DNA from: Sphingomonas_O antarctica
GTDB taxonomy: Bacteria; Pseudomonadota; Alphaproteobacteria; Sphingomonadales; Sphingomonadaceae
Reading direction: 5' to 3'
DNA length: 64,000 nt
Assembly: GCF_965137005.1 (NCBI RefSeq)
Contig: NZ_CBCRXM010000011.1
Span: forward strand, 1 to 64,000
Numbering within the stretch: position 1 is the stretch's first letter; the number at the start of each line of letters is the position of its first letter. Of the stretch, positions 1 through 7,731 are shown piece by piece. Both the position numbers and the translations under genes were made by a program. Under the pieces are notes generated by a model. It made no database searches. It had not been told where the DNA came from and saw nothing but the letters and a program-made list of their open reading frames with translations.

Positions 1-1
1 C

Positions 2-646
2 GCCGCAGGCGTCGGGGTGGGGTTGTCCGCCCAACCCCACCCTGGCGCTGACGCGNCTGNCCCTCCCGCCTGCGGGAGGGGCGTCAGACCGCAAGTCGTC
101 GCCATCGATTACGGCCTCAAACGCAACATCCTCCGCTCGCTGATTGATGCGGGCGCCGATGTCACCGTCGTCCCCGCCACCGCCACGTTCGACGACATCA
201 TGGCGCATGACCCCGCGGGGTTGTTCCTCAGCAACGGCCCCGGCGATCCCGCCGCGACGGGCGAATACGCCGTGCCGGTGATCCGCCAGTGGCTCGACAC
301 CGGCAAGCCGCTGTTCGGGATTTGCCTCGGGCATCAATTGCTCGGGCTGGCGGTGGGCGCGAAGACCGCGAAGATGCATCAGGGGCATCGCGGCGCCAAC
401 CATCCGGTCAAGCGGATCGAGGATGGCCGCGTCGAAATCACCAGCATGAATCACGGCTTCGCGGTCGAACGCGACAGCCTCCCCGCCAACGCGCGCGAGA
501 CGCATGTCAGCCTGTTCGACGGCAGCAACGCCGGCATCGAACTGACCGACCGCCCCGCGTTCAGCGTGCAATACCACCCCGAAGCCAGCCCCGGCCCGCA
601 GGACAGCCATTACCTGTTCGAGCGGTTTGTGGGGCAGTTGGGATGA
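2..646 (+). CDS. carA: carbamoyl-phosphate synthase small (glutaminase) subunit, 3' part
   Basis: This is the C-terminal class I glutamine amidotransferase domain of CarA, which splits glutamine and passes ammonia to CarB for carbamoyl phosphate, the precursor of arginine and pyrimidines. Visible are the domain opening 'VVAIDYGLKRNIL', the oxyanion strand 'SNGPGDP', the nucleophile elbow 'GICLGHQLLGLA' with the catalytic Cys, and the His/Glu pair in 'QYHPEASPGPQDS'. The N-terminal domain lies outside the window, so the start is not present. Codons from base 2 to about base 95 are an in-frame palindromic insertion, exactly at the junction of the two CarA domains. Two undetermined bases (56 and 60) fall inside it. 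The stop overlaps the next ATG by 4 nt. Confidence 0.95.
   Translation, partial: AAGVGVGLSAQPHPGADAXXPPACGRGVRPQVVAIDYGLKRNILRSLIDAGADVTVVPATATFDDIMAHDPAGLFLSNGPGDPAATGEYAVPVIRQWLDTGKPLFGICLGHQLLGLAVGAKTAKMHQGHRGANHPVKRIEDGRVEITSMNHGFAVERDSLPANARETHVSLFDGSNAGIELTDRPAFSVQYHPEASPGPQDSHYLFERFVGQLG
15..87. repeat. in-frame palindromic element within carA
   Basis: Two hairpins lie side by side. The first has an 11-bp stem, GGGTGGGGTTG (15-25) against 32-42. The second has CTGACGC (48-54) pairing with 81-87 around an inner perfect stem CCCTCCCGC (61-69)/72-80 with a 2-nt loop. The reading frame of carA stays open through it. The CCCTCCCGC/GCGGGAGGG and GGGTGGG units recur in the element inside pdhB at 10861-10980, so this is one repeat family. 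The two N bases are probably a sequencing problem caused by the structure. Confidence 0.75.
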
Positions 647-1071
647 AGGACCGGGTAAAACTTAGACCCGAGGATAGCGCCTTTGCGGTAAAAGCATATT
701 CGCGTCACCCTGAAGGTTCAGCAATGAACCTCTCTACACTTGCAATATATGACGACGATACTCGCGTGCATGAGGCCGCCCCTTGGAGCGAAATCCTTGA
801 TCGACTTGCAGTAGCGGGCTTCATCACCGTCTCTGACGTCGCGTACTGGTCCGTGGATCCAACGACTGGCCCAATCGAGGTTGGCATCTTCTCTCTGACG
901 CCCCTTGGAAGGGAACACGCTCAGGAGCAGCTAAAGAGCCGACTTGCGCGAACTTGGTCGCAGCGTTTTCACGGCGTTAATTGGACAACGTGGGGCGGAG
1001 TGTCAGCCGTCATTGCCGCTGTTGCATCCATCATCGCAATCGTCCTCGCTTGGTTGGCTTTGATCAAATAA
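643..1071 (+). CDS. small membrane-anchored protein inserted between carA and carB
   Basis: A 142-residue protein with no function I recognise. Its middle looks like a small winged-helix-type fold ('EILDRLAVAGFITVSDV', then 'FSLTPLGREHAQEQL'); a hydrophobic segment at the extreme C-terminus ('GVSAVIAAVASIIAIVLAWL') should anchor it in the inner membrane with the N-terminal part in the cytoplasm. The ATG at 643 overlaps the carA stop (ATGA) and the stop overlaps the carB ATG by one base (TAATG), so it is translationally threaded between the two subunit genes. A second possible start is the ATG at 724. Base composition is clearly more AT-rich than carA and carB, and codon choice is relaxed, which suggests recent acquisition. 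Confidence 0.6.
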   Translation: MKDRVKLRPEDSAFAVKAYSRHPEGSAMNLSTLAIYDDDTRVHEAAPWSEILDRLAVAGFITVSDVAYWSVDPTTGPIEVGIFSLTPLGREHAQEQLKSRLARTWSQRFHGVNWTTWGGVSAVIAAVASIIAIVLAWLALIK

Positions 1072-4000
1072 TGCCTAAACGCACCGACATCTCCTCCATC
1101 CTCGTCATTGGCGCGGGACCCATCGTCATCGGGCAGGCGTGCGAGTTCGATTATTCGGGCACGCAGGCGATCAAGGCGTTGCGCGGGGAGGGGTATCGCA
1201 TCGTCCTGGTCAATTCGAACCCGGCGACGATCATGACCGATCCCGATCTCGTCGGCCCCGAAGGCGCGACTTATGTCGAGCCGATCACGCCCGAGATCGT
1301 GGCGAAGATCATCGAGAAGGAACGCCCCGACGCGCTGCTGCCGACGATGGGTGGGCAGACCGCGCTCAACACCGCGCTGGCGCTGCATGCGGATGGCACG
1401 CTGGAAAAATATGGCGTCGAGATGATCGGCGCGGACGCGGAGGCGATCGACAAGGCCGAGGACCGGATGAAGTTCCGCGAGGCGATGTCGAAGATCGGCC
1501 TCGAAAGCGCGCGTTCGGGCATCGCGCATACGATGGAGGAGGCGCTCGAGGTGCTCGAACGCACCGGCTTGCCGTCCGTCATCCGCCCCAGCTTCACGCT
1601 CGGCGGCACCGGCGGCGGCATCGCCTATAACCGCCGCGAATTCGAGGAAATCGTCCGCGGCGGGCTGTTTGCTTCGCCGACGACCGAAGTGCTGATCGAG
1701 GAATCGCTCGTCGGGTGGAAGGAATATGAGATGGAGGTCGTGCGCGATCGCGCCGATAACGCCATCATCATTTGCTCGATCGAAAACGTCGATCCGATGG
1801 GCGTGCATACGGGGGACAGCATCACCGTCGCCCCCGCGCTGACGCTGACCGACAAGGAATATCAGATCATGCGCAATGCGAGCATCGCCTGCCTGCGCGA
1901 GATCGGGGTGGAGACGGGCGGGTCGAACGTGCAGTTCGCGGTCAATCCGAAGGACGGCCGCCTGATCGTGATCGAGATGAACCCGCGCGTGTCGCGGTCT
2001 TCGGCGCTGGCGTCCAAGGCGACGGGCTTCCCCATCGCCAAGGTCGCGGCATTGCTGGCGGTGGGTTATACGCTCGACGAGATCGACAACGACATTACCG
2101 GCGCGACGCCCGCGAGTTTCGAGCCGACGATCGATTACGTCGTGACCAAGATTCCGCGTTTTGCGTTCGAAAAGTTCAAGGGTTCGGAAGCCGTGCTTTC
2201 CACCGCGATGAAGTCGGTCGGCGAAGTCATGGCGATCGGACGGTGCTTTGCCGAGAGTTTGCAAAAGGCGTTGCGCGGGCTGGAGACCGGGCTGTCGGGA
2301 CTGAATGTGGTCGACCGGCTGGTCGGCGCGCCCAAAGACGAATTGCAGGCGGCCCTGTCCGTCGCGACGCCCGACCGGCTGCTGGTCGCGGCGCAGGCGC
2401 TGCGCGAGGGTATGAGCGTTGCCGAAGTGCACAATGCATCGGGCTTCGATCCGTGGTTCATCGAACGGCTGGGCGAGATCGTTGCGGCCGAGCGCACGGT
2501 GATGACACAGGGGCTGCCGATGGATGCGAGCGGCATGCGGCGGCTGAAGGGCATGGGCTTTTCGGACAAGCGGTTGGCGTGGCTGGCGCTGCAGTCGGCG
2601 GGCCTGCGCGAAGGGACGCGGCGGGCGTTCGCTTCGGGCACCGGCCTCATCGCCGACGTCGCCAAGGCGATGACCGGCGGCAATACCGAGGCGGACGTGC
2701 GCGCGCTGCGCCACAAGCTCGGCGTGCGTCCGGTGTTCAAGCGCATCGACACCTGCGCCGCCGAATTCGCGGCCAAGACGCCATACATGTACTCGACCTA
2801 CGAAGCGCCGACCTTCGGTGTGGCCGAGTGCGAATCGAACCCGACCGACCGCGAAAAGATCGTCATTCTCGGCGGCGGGCCGAACCGCATCGGGCAGGGC
2901 ATCGAATTCGATTATTGCTGCGTCCATGCCTGCTTCGCGCTGGCGGATGCGGGCTACGAAACGATCATGATCAACTGCAACCCGGAAACGGTGAGCACCG
3001 ATTACGATACGTCGGACCGGCTGTATTTCGAACCGCTGACCGCAGAGGACGTGCTCGAAATTCTGCACGTCGAGCAGTCGAACGGCACGCTCAAAGGCGT
3101 CATCGTCCAGCTCGGCGGGCAAACCCCGCTCAACCTCGCACGCGCGCTGGAGGAAGCGGGCATCCCGATCCTCGGCACCAGCCCCAAATCGATCGACCTG
3201 GCCGAAGACCGCGAGCAATTCGCCGCGCTGATCACGCGCCTCGGCCTGCTCCAGCCCGAAAACGGTCTCGCCCGCTCTGGTGAAGAAGCCGCTGCCGTCG
3301 CCGACCGCATCGGCTTCCCCGTGCTCATGCGCCCCAGCTTCGTGCTCGGCGGGCGCGGCATGGAGATCGTCGATACGCAGGCGCAACTGGCCAATTACAT
3401 CGCCACCGCGGTGCAGGTGTCGGGCGACGCGCCGGTGCTGATCGACCGCTATCTGCGCGACGCGGTCGAAGTCGATGTGGATTGCCTGTGCGACGGCGAG
3501 ATCGCGCACGTCGCGGGCATCATGCAGCATATCGAGGAAGCCGGCGTCCACTCGGGCGACAGCGCCTGCTCGCTGCCGCCCTACAGCCTCGCCCCCGAAA
3601 TCGTCGCCGAAATCGAGGAACAGACGCGCAAGCTGGCCTTCGCGCTCGACGTGAAGGGGCTGATGAACGTCCAGTTCGCGGTCAAGGACGGCCGGGTCTA
3701 CATCATCGAGGTCAATCCGCGCGCCAGCCGCACCGTCCCGTTCGTTGCGAAGGCGATAGGCAGTCCGCTGGCAAAGATCGCCGCGCGGGTGATGGCGGGG
3801 GAGAAGTTGAACGCGCTGCCCGCGATCAACTCCATGCCCGCGACGTTCGCGGTCAAGGAAGCGGTGTTCCCCTTCGCGCGCTTCGCCGGCGTCGATCCGG
3901 TGCTCAGCCCCGAGATGAAATCGACCGGCGAAGTCATGGGGATCGACCCCGATTTCGCCATCGCCTTCGCCAAGGCGCAATTGGGCGCGGGGACGCAACT

Positions 4001-4415
4001 GCCCGACGGCGGCACCGCGTTCGTCAGCGTGAAGGACAGCGACAAGGCGGTGTTCCTCCCCGGCGCACGCCAACTGGTCGAACTCGGCTTCACGATCGTC
4101 GCGACCGACGGCACCGCCGCCTATCTCGAAAGCCAGAACGTGCCGGTCGAACGCGTCAACAAGGTCGCGCAGGGCCGCCCGCACATCGTCGACCGCGTGC
4201 TCGACGGCGATATCGGGTTGATCGTCAACACCACCGAGGGATGGCAGTCGCTGCAGGACAGCAAGTCGATCCGCCGCACCGCGCTGACCGAACGCGTGCC
4301 CTATTTCACCACCGCACAGGCATCGCTCGCGGCGGTGCGCGGCATTGCTGCATTGCGAAACACCGGTCTTGAAGTCCGCAGCCTGCAATCCTATCATTCA
4401 TTGCCGGCTGGCTGA
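1071..4415 (+). CDS. carB: carbamoyl-phosphate synthase large subunit
   Basis: A 1114-residue CarB: two homologous ATP-grasp halves that phosphorylate bicarbonate and carbamate, plus a C-terminal MGS-like allosteric domain. The first half opens with 'GAGPIVIGQACEFDYSG'; the second repeats the motif as 'GGGPNRIGQGIEFDYCC'. ATP-grasp signatures 'TLGGTGGGIAYN' and 'VLGGRGMEIVD' and the metal-binding stretch 'IEVNPRASRTVPF' are present. The C-terminal domain runs through 'IVNTTEG'. Length is slightly above the E. coli enzyme, as usual in alphaproteobacteria. ATG 1071 was chosen because it begins the conserved N-terminus 'MPKRTDISSILVIG'. Confidence 0.98.
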   Translation: MPKRTDISSILVIGAGPIVIGQACEFDYSGTQAIKALRGEGYRIVLVNSNPATIMTDPDLVGPEGATYVEPITPEIVAKIIEKERPDALLPTMGGQTALNTALALHADGTLEKYGVEMIGADAEAIDKAEDRMKFREAMSKIGLESARSGIAHTMEEALEVLERTGLPSVIRPSFTLGGTGGGIAYNRREFEEIVRGGLFASPTTEVLIEESLVGWKEYEMEVVRDRADNAIIICSIENVDPMGVHTGDSITVAPALTLTDKEYQIMRNASIACLREIGVETGGSNVQFAVNPKDGRLIVIEMNPRVSRSSALASKATGFPIAKVAALLAVGYTLDEIDNDITGATPASFEPTIDYVVTKIPRFAFEKFKGSEAVLSTAMKSVGEVMAIGRCFAESLQKALRGLETGLSGLNVVDRLVGAPKDELQAALSVATPDRLLVAAQALREGMSVAEVHNASGFDPWFIERLGEIVAAERTVMTQGLPMDASGMRRLKGMGFSDKRLAWLALQSAGLREGTRRAFASGTGLIADVAKAMTGGNTEADVRALRHKLGVRPVFKRIDTCAAEFAAKTPYMYSTYEAPTFGVAECESNPTDREKIVILGGGPNRIGQGIEFDYCCVHACFALADAGYETIMINCNPETVSTDYDTSDRLYFEPLTAEDVLEILHVEQSNGTLKGVIVQLGGQTPLNLARALEEAGIPILGTSPKSIDLAEDREQFAALITRLGLLQPENGLARSGEEAAAVADRIGFPVLMRPSFVLGGRGMEIVDTQAQLANYIATAVQVSGDAPVLIDRYLRDAVEVDVDCLCDGEIAHVAGIMQHIEEAGVHSGDSACSLPPYSLAPEIVAEIEEQTRKLAFALDVKGLMNVQFAVKDGRVYIIEVNPRASRTVPFVAKAIGSPLAKIAARVMAGEKLNALPAINSMPATFAVKEAVFPFARFAGVDPVLSPEMKSTGEVMGIDPDFAIAFAKAQLGAGTQLPDGGTAFVSVKDSDKAVFLPGARQLVELGFTIVATDGTAAYLESQNVPVERVNKVAQGRPHIVDRVLDGDIGLIVNTTEGWQSLQDSKSIRRTALTERVPYFTTAQASLAAVRGIAALRNTGLEVRSLQSYHSLPAG

Positions 4416-4495
4416 CTTTCCACGAGTTAGAGATAGGCTTGGCCTGGGCTCGCAAGGGTCCGGGATAGATAAGAATTTTGGGAACAGGGACGATT

Positions 4496-4972
4496 ATGGC
4501 GACCACCGACAGGATGCCGATGCTGGTCGAAGGGCAGCGCAAGCTCGAGGCCGATCTCGCGCGCTTCAAGGCGGAGCGCCCCGAAGTCATCGACGCGATC
4601 GAGGAAGCGCGCGCGCATGGCGACCTTTCCGAAAACGCCGAATATCACGCCGCGAAGGAACGCCAGGGCCAGATCGAGGCGATGATCGCCGATATCGAGG
4701 GCAAACTGTCGCGCGCGACGATCATCGATCCGACCACGCTGTCGGGCGACAAGGTGGTGTTCGGTGCGACCGTCACGCTGCTCGACGAGGACGACAAGGC
4801 GGTGCGCTACCAGATCGTCGGTGAGACCGAGGCAAACGCCAAGGACGGCCGGATCAGCTATAACTCGCCGATCGGCCGCGCGCTCATCGGGCGCAAAGTC
4901 GGCGACGAAGTCGAAGTTACGGTGCCTTCGGGTGACCGTTACTATCAGGTCGACAAGGTCGAGTTCGTTTAG
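4496..4972 (+). CDS. greA: transcription elongation factor GreA
   Basis: A 158-residue GreA. It enters the secondary channel of RNA polymerase and stimulates cleavage of backtracked RNA. The N-terminal coiled coil contains the acidic tip motif 'ARAHGDLSENAEYHAAKE'; the C-terminal FKBP-like globular domain ends 'SPIGRALIGRKVGDEV'. The ATG at 4496 is preceded by a GGGA stretch at good distance; an in-frame TTG at 4478 would add six residues and is less likely. It lies 80 bp after carB on the same strand, and the rhomboid gene follows after 15 bp. Confidence 0.97.
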   Translation: MATTDRMPMLVEGQRKLEADLARFKAERPEVIDAIEEARAHGDLSENAEYHAAKERQGQIEAMIADIEGKLSRATIIDPTTLSGDKVVFGATVTLLDEDDKAVRYQIVGETEANAKDGRISYNSPIGRALIGRKVGDEVEVTVPSGDRYYQVDKVEFV

Positions 4973-4987
4973 TTTGGACCCTTTGCG

Positions 4988-5620
4988 ATGACCGGGGTCA
5001 GACGGACCCGCGCGACCAACATCATCGCGCTGATCACGTGCCTCGCCTGGGCCGCCGCCGCGCTGTCGGGCCATAGCGAGTGGGCGGCGACGCAGTTAGG
5101 GTTCATCCCGGTGCGTCAGTCGATCAACGCGGCGTTCGTCATACCCTATTGGCTGACCCCGCTGACCGCGACCGTGGCGCATGGCGGCTTGGTCCATCTC
5201 GCCTTCAACATGGTGCTGTTCGTCTATTGCGGACGCATTCTCGAAGCGACGCTTGGCTGGGGGCCGATGCTGATCCTGTATGTCGCCGGTGCCTATGGCG
5301 CGGCGACCGGGCAGTATTTTGCCGGACCGGCGTCCGACGTGCCGATGATCGGCGCATCGGGGGCGATTTCTGCCGTGCTCGCGGTCTATGCGCTGTTGTT
5401 CGGTCGCAACGAGGTGAAGCGGATCGGGCCGATCCCGTCGCACTGGGTGCGCGCCTTGTGGCTCGCCGCCGCGTGGATCGGGATGCAGGCGCTGATCGCG
5501 GTCGCAACGCTCAAGACTGGCTTCGGCGTCGCCACCGCCGCGCATGTCGGTGGCTTTCTCGCCGGCTTGGCGCTGGCGCGGCCATTGTTGAGCTGGCGAT
5601 ACGGCCTACCGAAAAACTGA
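4988..5620 (+). CDS. rhomboid family intramembrane serine protease
   Basis: A 210-residue polytopic inner-membrane protein with six predicted helices. Rhomboid hallmarks are all there: His65-(x4)-His70-(x3)-Asn74 in 'HGGLVHLAFNM', the catalytic Ser124 in 'IGASGA' (GxSG), and the partner His186 in 'TAAHVGGFLAG'. Rhomboids cut transmembrane segments of other membrane proteins; no substrate can be named from the context. It directly follows greA and is followed by a strong hairpin at 5622-5646. Confidence 0.9.
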   Translation: MTGVRRTRATNIIALITCLAWAAAALSGHSEWAATQLGFIPVRQSINAAFVIPYWLTPLTATVAHGGLVHLAFNMVLFVYCGRILEATLGWGPMLILYVAGAYGAATGQYFAGPASDVPMIGASGAISAVLAVYALLFGRNEVKRIGPIPSHWVRALWLAAAWIGMQALIAVATLKTGFGVATAAHVGGFLAGLALARPLLSWRYGLPKN

Positions 5621-5621
5621 C

Positions 5622-5646
5622 GTCGCCCCGGCCTGCGCCGGGCGAC
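5622..5646. repeat. GC-rich palindrome between convergent genes
   Basis: GTCGCCCCGGC and CGCCGGGCGAC flank a 3-nt loop right after the rhomboid stop codon and before the end of the convergent DUF4170 gene. There is no T-tract, but it could still act as a bidirectional terminator. The same core unit (GCCCCGGCCTGCGCCGGGG) occurs at 52546-52572 and inside folC at 57793-57820, so I class it as a repeat family first. Confidence 0.6.
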
Positions 5647-5648
5647 GA

Positions 5649-5861
5649 TCAAGCATCGGGCTCCAACAGCCGATGCAAATGCACCACGACGTAACGCATC
5701 TCGGCATCGTCGACCGATTTCTGCGCCGCCGCGCGCCACGCTTCTTCGGCCAACTTATAGTCCGGAAAGATTCCGACCACGTCCAACGCCTCGGGCGTGA
5801 CGAAATCGAGAGTGCGCGGGTCGGAAACCCGACCACCGAAAACGAGGTGCAGTTTGCTCAT
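5649..5861 (-). CDS. DUF4170 family protein
   Basis: A 70-residue small soluble protein matching the DUF4170 pattern: 'LHLVFGGRVSDPRTLDFV' at the start, 'VGIFPDYKLAEEAWRAAAQ' in the middle and 'VDDAEMRYVVVHLHRLL' at the end. The family is conserved in alphaproteobacteria and has no known function that I can state. It is the last gene of the minus-strand set that starts at 7594, 38 bp downstream of the preceding gene. Confidence 0.85.
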   Translation of the reverse strand: MSKLHLVFGGRVSDPRTLDFVTPEALDVVGIFPDYKLAEEAWRAAAQKSVDDAEMRYVVVHLHRLLEPDA

Positions 5862-5899
5862 GCCCTCGCCTTAACGGCGGACGCGTTAAAATGCAGCCC

Positions 5900-6448
5900 T
5901 TAGCTGGCCTTGGTGCCGCGTTTTGTCGCGGGGGACGTCGCAGCGGTGGGCGCACTGTCCGCGACCGCGCGCTCATTCTTGCGGACGCTGTCGCTCGCAG
6001 CCTTGCTCGCCTCCATCGCTGCCGACACGAAATGCCCGACGACGGTGCCCAGCCCGCTGGATAATGCGGTCTGGGTGATACCCTTGGTCGTGAGCTGTTC
6101 GACGCCCGCAGTCTTCGCGGCGGCAAACGCATCGTCGAGCGCGCCGCGCAACCGGTTGCCGAGCGGACCGAGCGCCGAAATTTCACGCGCCGTGGCCGGG
6201 ATCAACGCCGCCGCCACCGCGCCCACCGCAATTGCTCCCGCCAGCGCCGACAGCGGCGCATTGTCGACGGCATGGGCTGCGGTCTCGACCGCATCATTGG
6301 CGGCAGTGCGCGCGCGCTCGACCACGTCGGTGGCGGTGTCGCGCGCCCGGTCGACCGCCGTTTGCGCGGCGGCGCGGCCCTTTGCGGCGCGGCTGGCAGG
6401 CTTGGTCGTGTCGTTGGCGGCATTGTGAGTCGTTGCGGGCTTGGCCAT
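5900..6448 (-). CDS. alanine-rich membrane-associated protein (hypothetical)
   Basis: A 182-residue Ala-rich protein. The first 65 residues form a long amphipathic helix with repeated Ala/Asp/Arg/Thr ('AVDRARDTATDVVERARTAA'), like the helical part of YqjD/ElaB proteins. A hydrophobic stretch 'LSALAGAIAVGAVAAALIP' follows, then a Gly-containing region 'LGTVVGHFVSAAMEASKAA' and a basic C-terminal tail 'TSPATKRGTKAS'. No catalytic motif is visible. It lies 32 bp after the DUF3618-like gene on the same strand, so it probably belongs to the membrane/stress operon. Confidence 0.7.
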   Translation of the reverse strand: MAKPATTHNAANDTTKPASRAAKGRAAAQTAVDRARDTATDVVERARTAANDAVETAAHAVDNAPLSALAGAIAVGAVAAALIPATAREISALGPLGNRLRGALDDAFAAAKTAGVEQLTTKGITQTALSSGLGTVVGHFVSAAMEASKAASDSVRKNERAVADSAPTAATSPATKRGTKAS

Positions 6449-6480
6449 GAGTTTGATCCTTCGACAGATGGTTTGAAACG

Positions 6481-6762
6481 CTAACGCTTCTTGGCCTTGC
6501 GGGTTTCGCGAAAAGCGGTGACGATTTTCCAGACTCCGATGGCGACCGCGCCGCCCAGCACCGCTCCGGTCCCTAACGGGCGCTCCTTGACGAAATCCGC
6601 GGCGTCGTCGGCCACCGCTTTGGCGCGTGCCTTGGCCTCGTCGATGCCGTCACGAACGAGCGAAGCCGGGGCCAACGCGCCGAGCAGCGCATCGACATCC
6701 GCTTCGATCCGTTCGCGGGCGATCCGCGCTGCGGTCTCGCGGGCCTTGAGTTCGGCGGTCAT
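6481..6762 (-). CDS. DUF3618-like / YqjK-like helical protein
   Basis: A 93-residue protein. The N-terminal half is a charged helix with the layout of DUF3618 proteins ('ARERIEADVDALLGALAP'). The C-terminal half has a weakly hydrophobic segment ('GTGAVLGGAVAIGVWKIVT') and a basic end 'RETRKAKKR', as expected for a tail that touches the membrane or nucleic acid. Its ATG overlaps the stop of the preceding holin-like gene by 4 nt, so the two are translationally coupled. Its position matches yqjK in the E. coli yqjD-yqjE-yqjK set. Assignment is by pattern only. Confidence 0.65.
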   Translation of the reverse strand: MTAELKARETAARIARERIEADVDALLGALAPASLVRDGIDEAKARAKAVADDAADFVKERPLGTGAVLGGAVAIGVWKIVTAFRETRKAKKR

Positions 6763-7115
6763 GACTTATCCTCGAACACGCGCCCGATCCGCGCAACGCC
6801 GAGCCATCCGAGAATTCCGGCAAGCGCCAGCAACGTGACGACGACGATGACCGTCGCCCAGAGCGGGCCGACCAACGTCGCCAGCCACAGGATCGCGCCG
6901 ATGGCGAGGGCGAACGACGCCACCGTCGCCAGCATGATCGCCGCAACGATCAACACGACCGCAGTTCGCAGCGCCTCGACCAGCGACTCGCCCCGGCATT
7001 TCAGCAAGGCGAGCTCGGCCTTGGCCCACGCGCGCCCGTCGGTGATCAGCCTCGCGAACAGGTCGGGGACGGACGGACGCGTCGGAATGCGCGGCTCCTG
7101 TCCGTCCCCCGCCAC
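6759..7115 (-). CDS. phage-holin-superfamily / YqjE-like inner-membrane protein
   Basis: A 118-residue protein with a soluble N-terminus ('VPDLFARLITDGRAWAKAE') and two adjacent transmembrane helices ('TAVVLIVAAIMLATVASFALA' region, then the 'LWATVIVVVTLLALAG' region). This fits the Phage_holin_3_6/DUF1469 superfamily to which YqjE belongs; despite the name these are chromosomal housekeeping membrane proteins. The start is GTG at 7115, 5 nt after the stop of the DUF883-like gene. The 3' end overlaps the next gene by 4 nt. Confidence 0.8.
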   Translation of the reverse strand: MAGDGQEPRIPTRPSVPDLFARLITDGRAWAKAELALLKCRGESLVEALRTAVVLIVAAIMLATVASFALAIGAILWLATLVGPLWATVIVVVTLLALAGILGWLGVARIGRVFEDKS

Positions 7116-7120
7116 CGTCC

Positions 7121-7594
7121 TTATGCCTTGTCGGACTTGCCGCCGAGGCGGAATACCCGGGTCAGCAGAAACCCGATTGCCGCTGCCGCACCGACCGCGA
7201 TCGCCGGATTCTTGCGCACCGCCGTCTTGGCGTCCTCGACCAGCTCGTCGACATTCTTCGATTTGAGCGTGTCGGCCAGGTCGGTCGCCGCCGTTCCCGC
7301 CTTGCGCGCATAATCGCCGACGCCGTTGCCGACCTTTTCGTCGAGCGTCTGCGCGGCATTGGCGATGAAGCTCGCCGCTTCGTTCAACGCATCGGCGGCC
7401 TTGTCCTTGCCCGTCGCGGCGGCATTGAGCGCGGCGGTCTTGGCCGTGCCGGCGAGATTCTGCGCCTCGTCCTTCAACGACTGGATGCCGGCCTTGGCCG
7501 AATTGGTCGCTGCCGTTGCTGTCGCGGCAATGTCCGGGACGGCTGCCGGTGTGGCGGCGCCGTCGCTGGCGGTGGTGTTCGGGTCGGTTGCCAT
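7121..7594 (-). CDS. DUF883 (YqjD/ElaB)-like membrane-anchored protein
   Basis: A 157-residue protein with a long Ala-rich amphipathic helix ('AADALNEAASFIANAAQTLD') and the typical C-terminal anchor 'RKNPAIAVGAAAAIGFLLTR'. In E. coli the YqjD/ElaB/YgaM family sits in the inner membrane and binds ribosomes in stationary phase; that role is family knowledge, not shown here. The ATG at 7594 has a good AAGGA 9 nt upstream; the upstream in-frame extension lacks coding character. First gene of the minus-strand operon, divergent from eno. Confidence 0.8.
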   Translation of the reverse strand: MATDPNTTASDGAATPAAVPDIAATATAATNSAKAGIQSLKDEAQNLAGTAKTAALNAAATGKDKAADALNEAASFIANAAQTLDEKVGNGVGDYARKAGTAATDLADTLKSKNVDELVEDAKTAVRKNPAIAVGAAAAIGFLLTRVFRLGGKSDKA

Positions 7595-7731
7595 GAGCGA
7601 ATCCTTTTTGAATGACTGGCTCTCAAACTCCCGCCGGCCGTCAAGGTTGCGGTGCGGAATCGTTACGGTTGCGTATTTGCACGGCTGGCGGCGCTTCGAT
7701 AGGGGCGCTGCCAAATTCCCGGAGCCCCCGC

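Noticed and set aside
969..4397. A 1142-codon open frame on the minus strand opposite carB
   Set aside because: It mirrors carB codon for codon in a GC-rich gene, is rich in Arg/His/Asp/Gly without any domain, and carB is beyond doubt. Same for long frames opposite tolC/valS, pdhAB, pnp and the glutamate dehydrogenase gene.
4478..4495. TTG start giving six extra residues to GreA
   Set aside because: The ATG at 4496 has the better ribosome site and the known family N-terminus.
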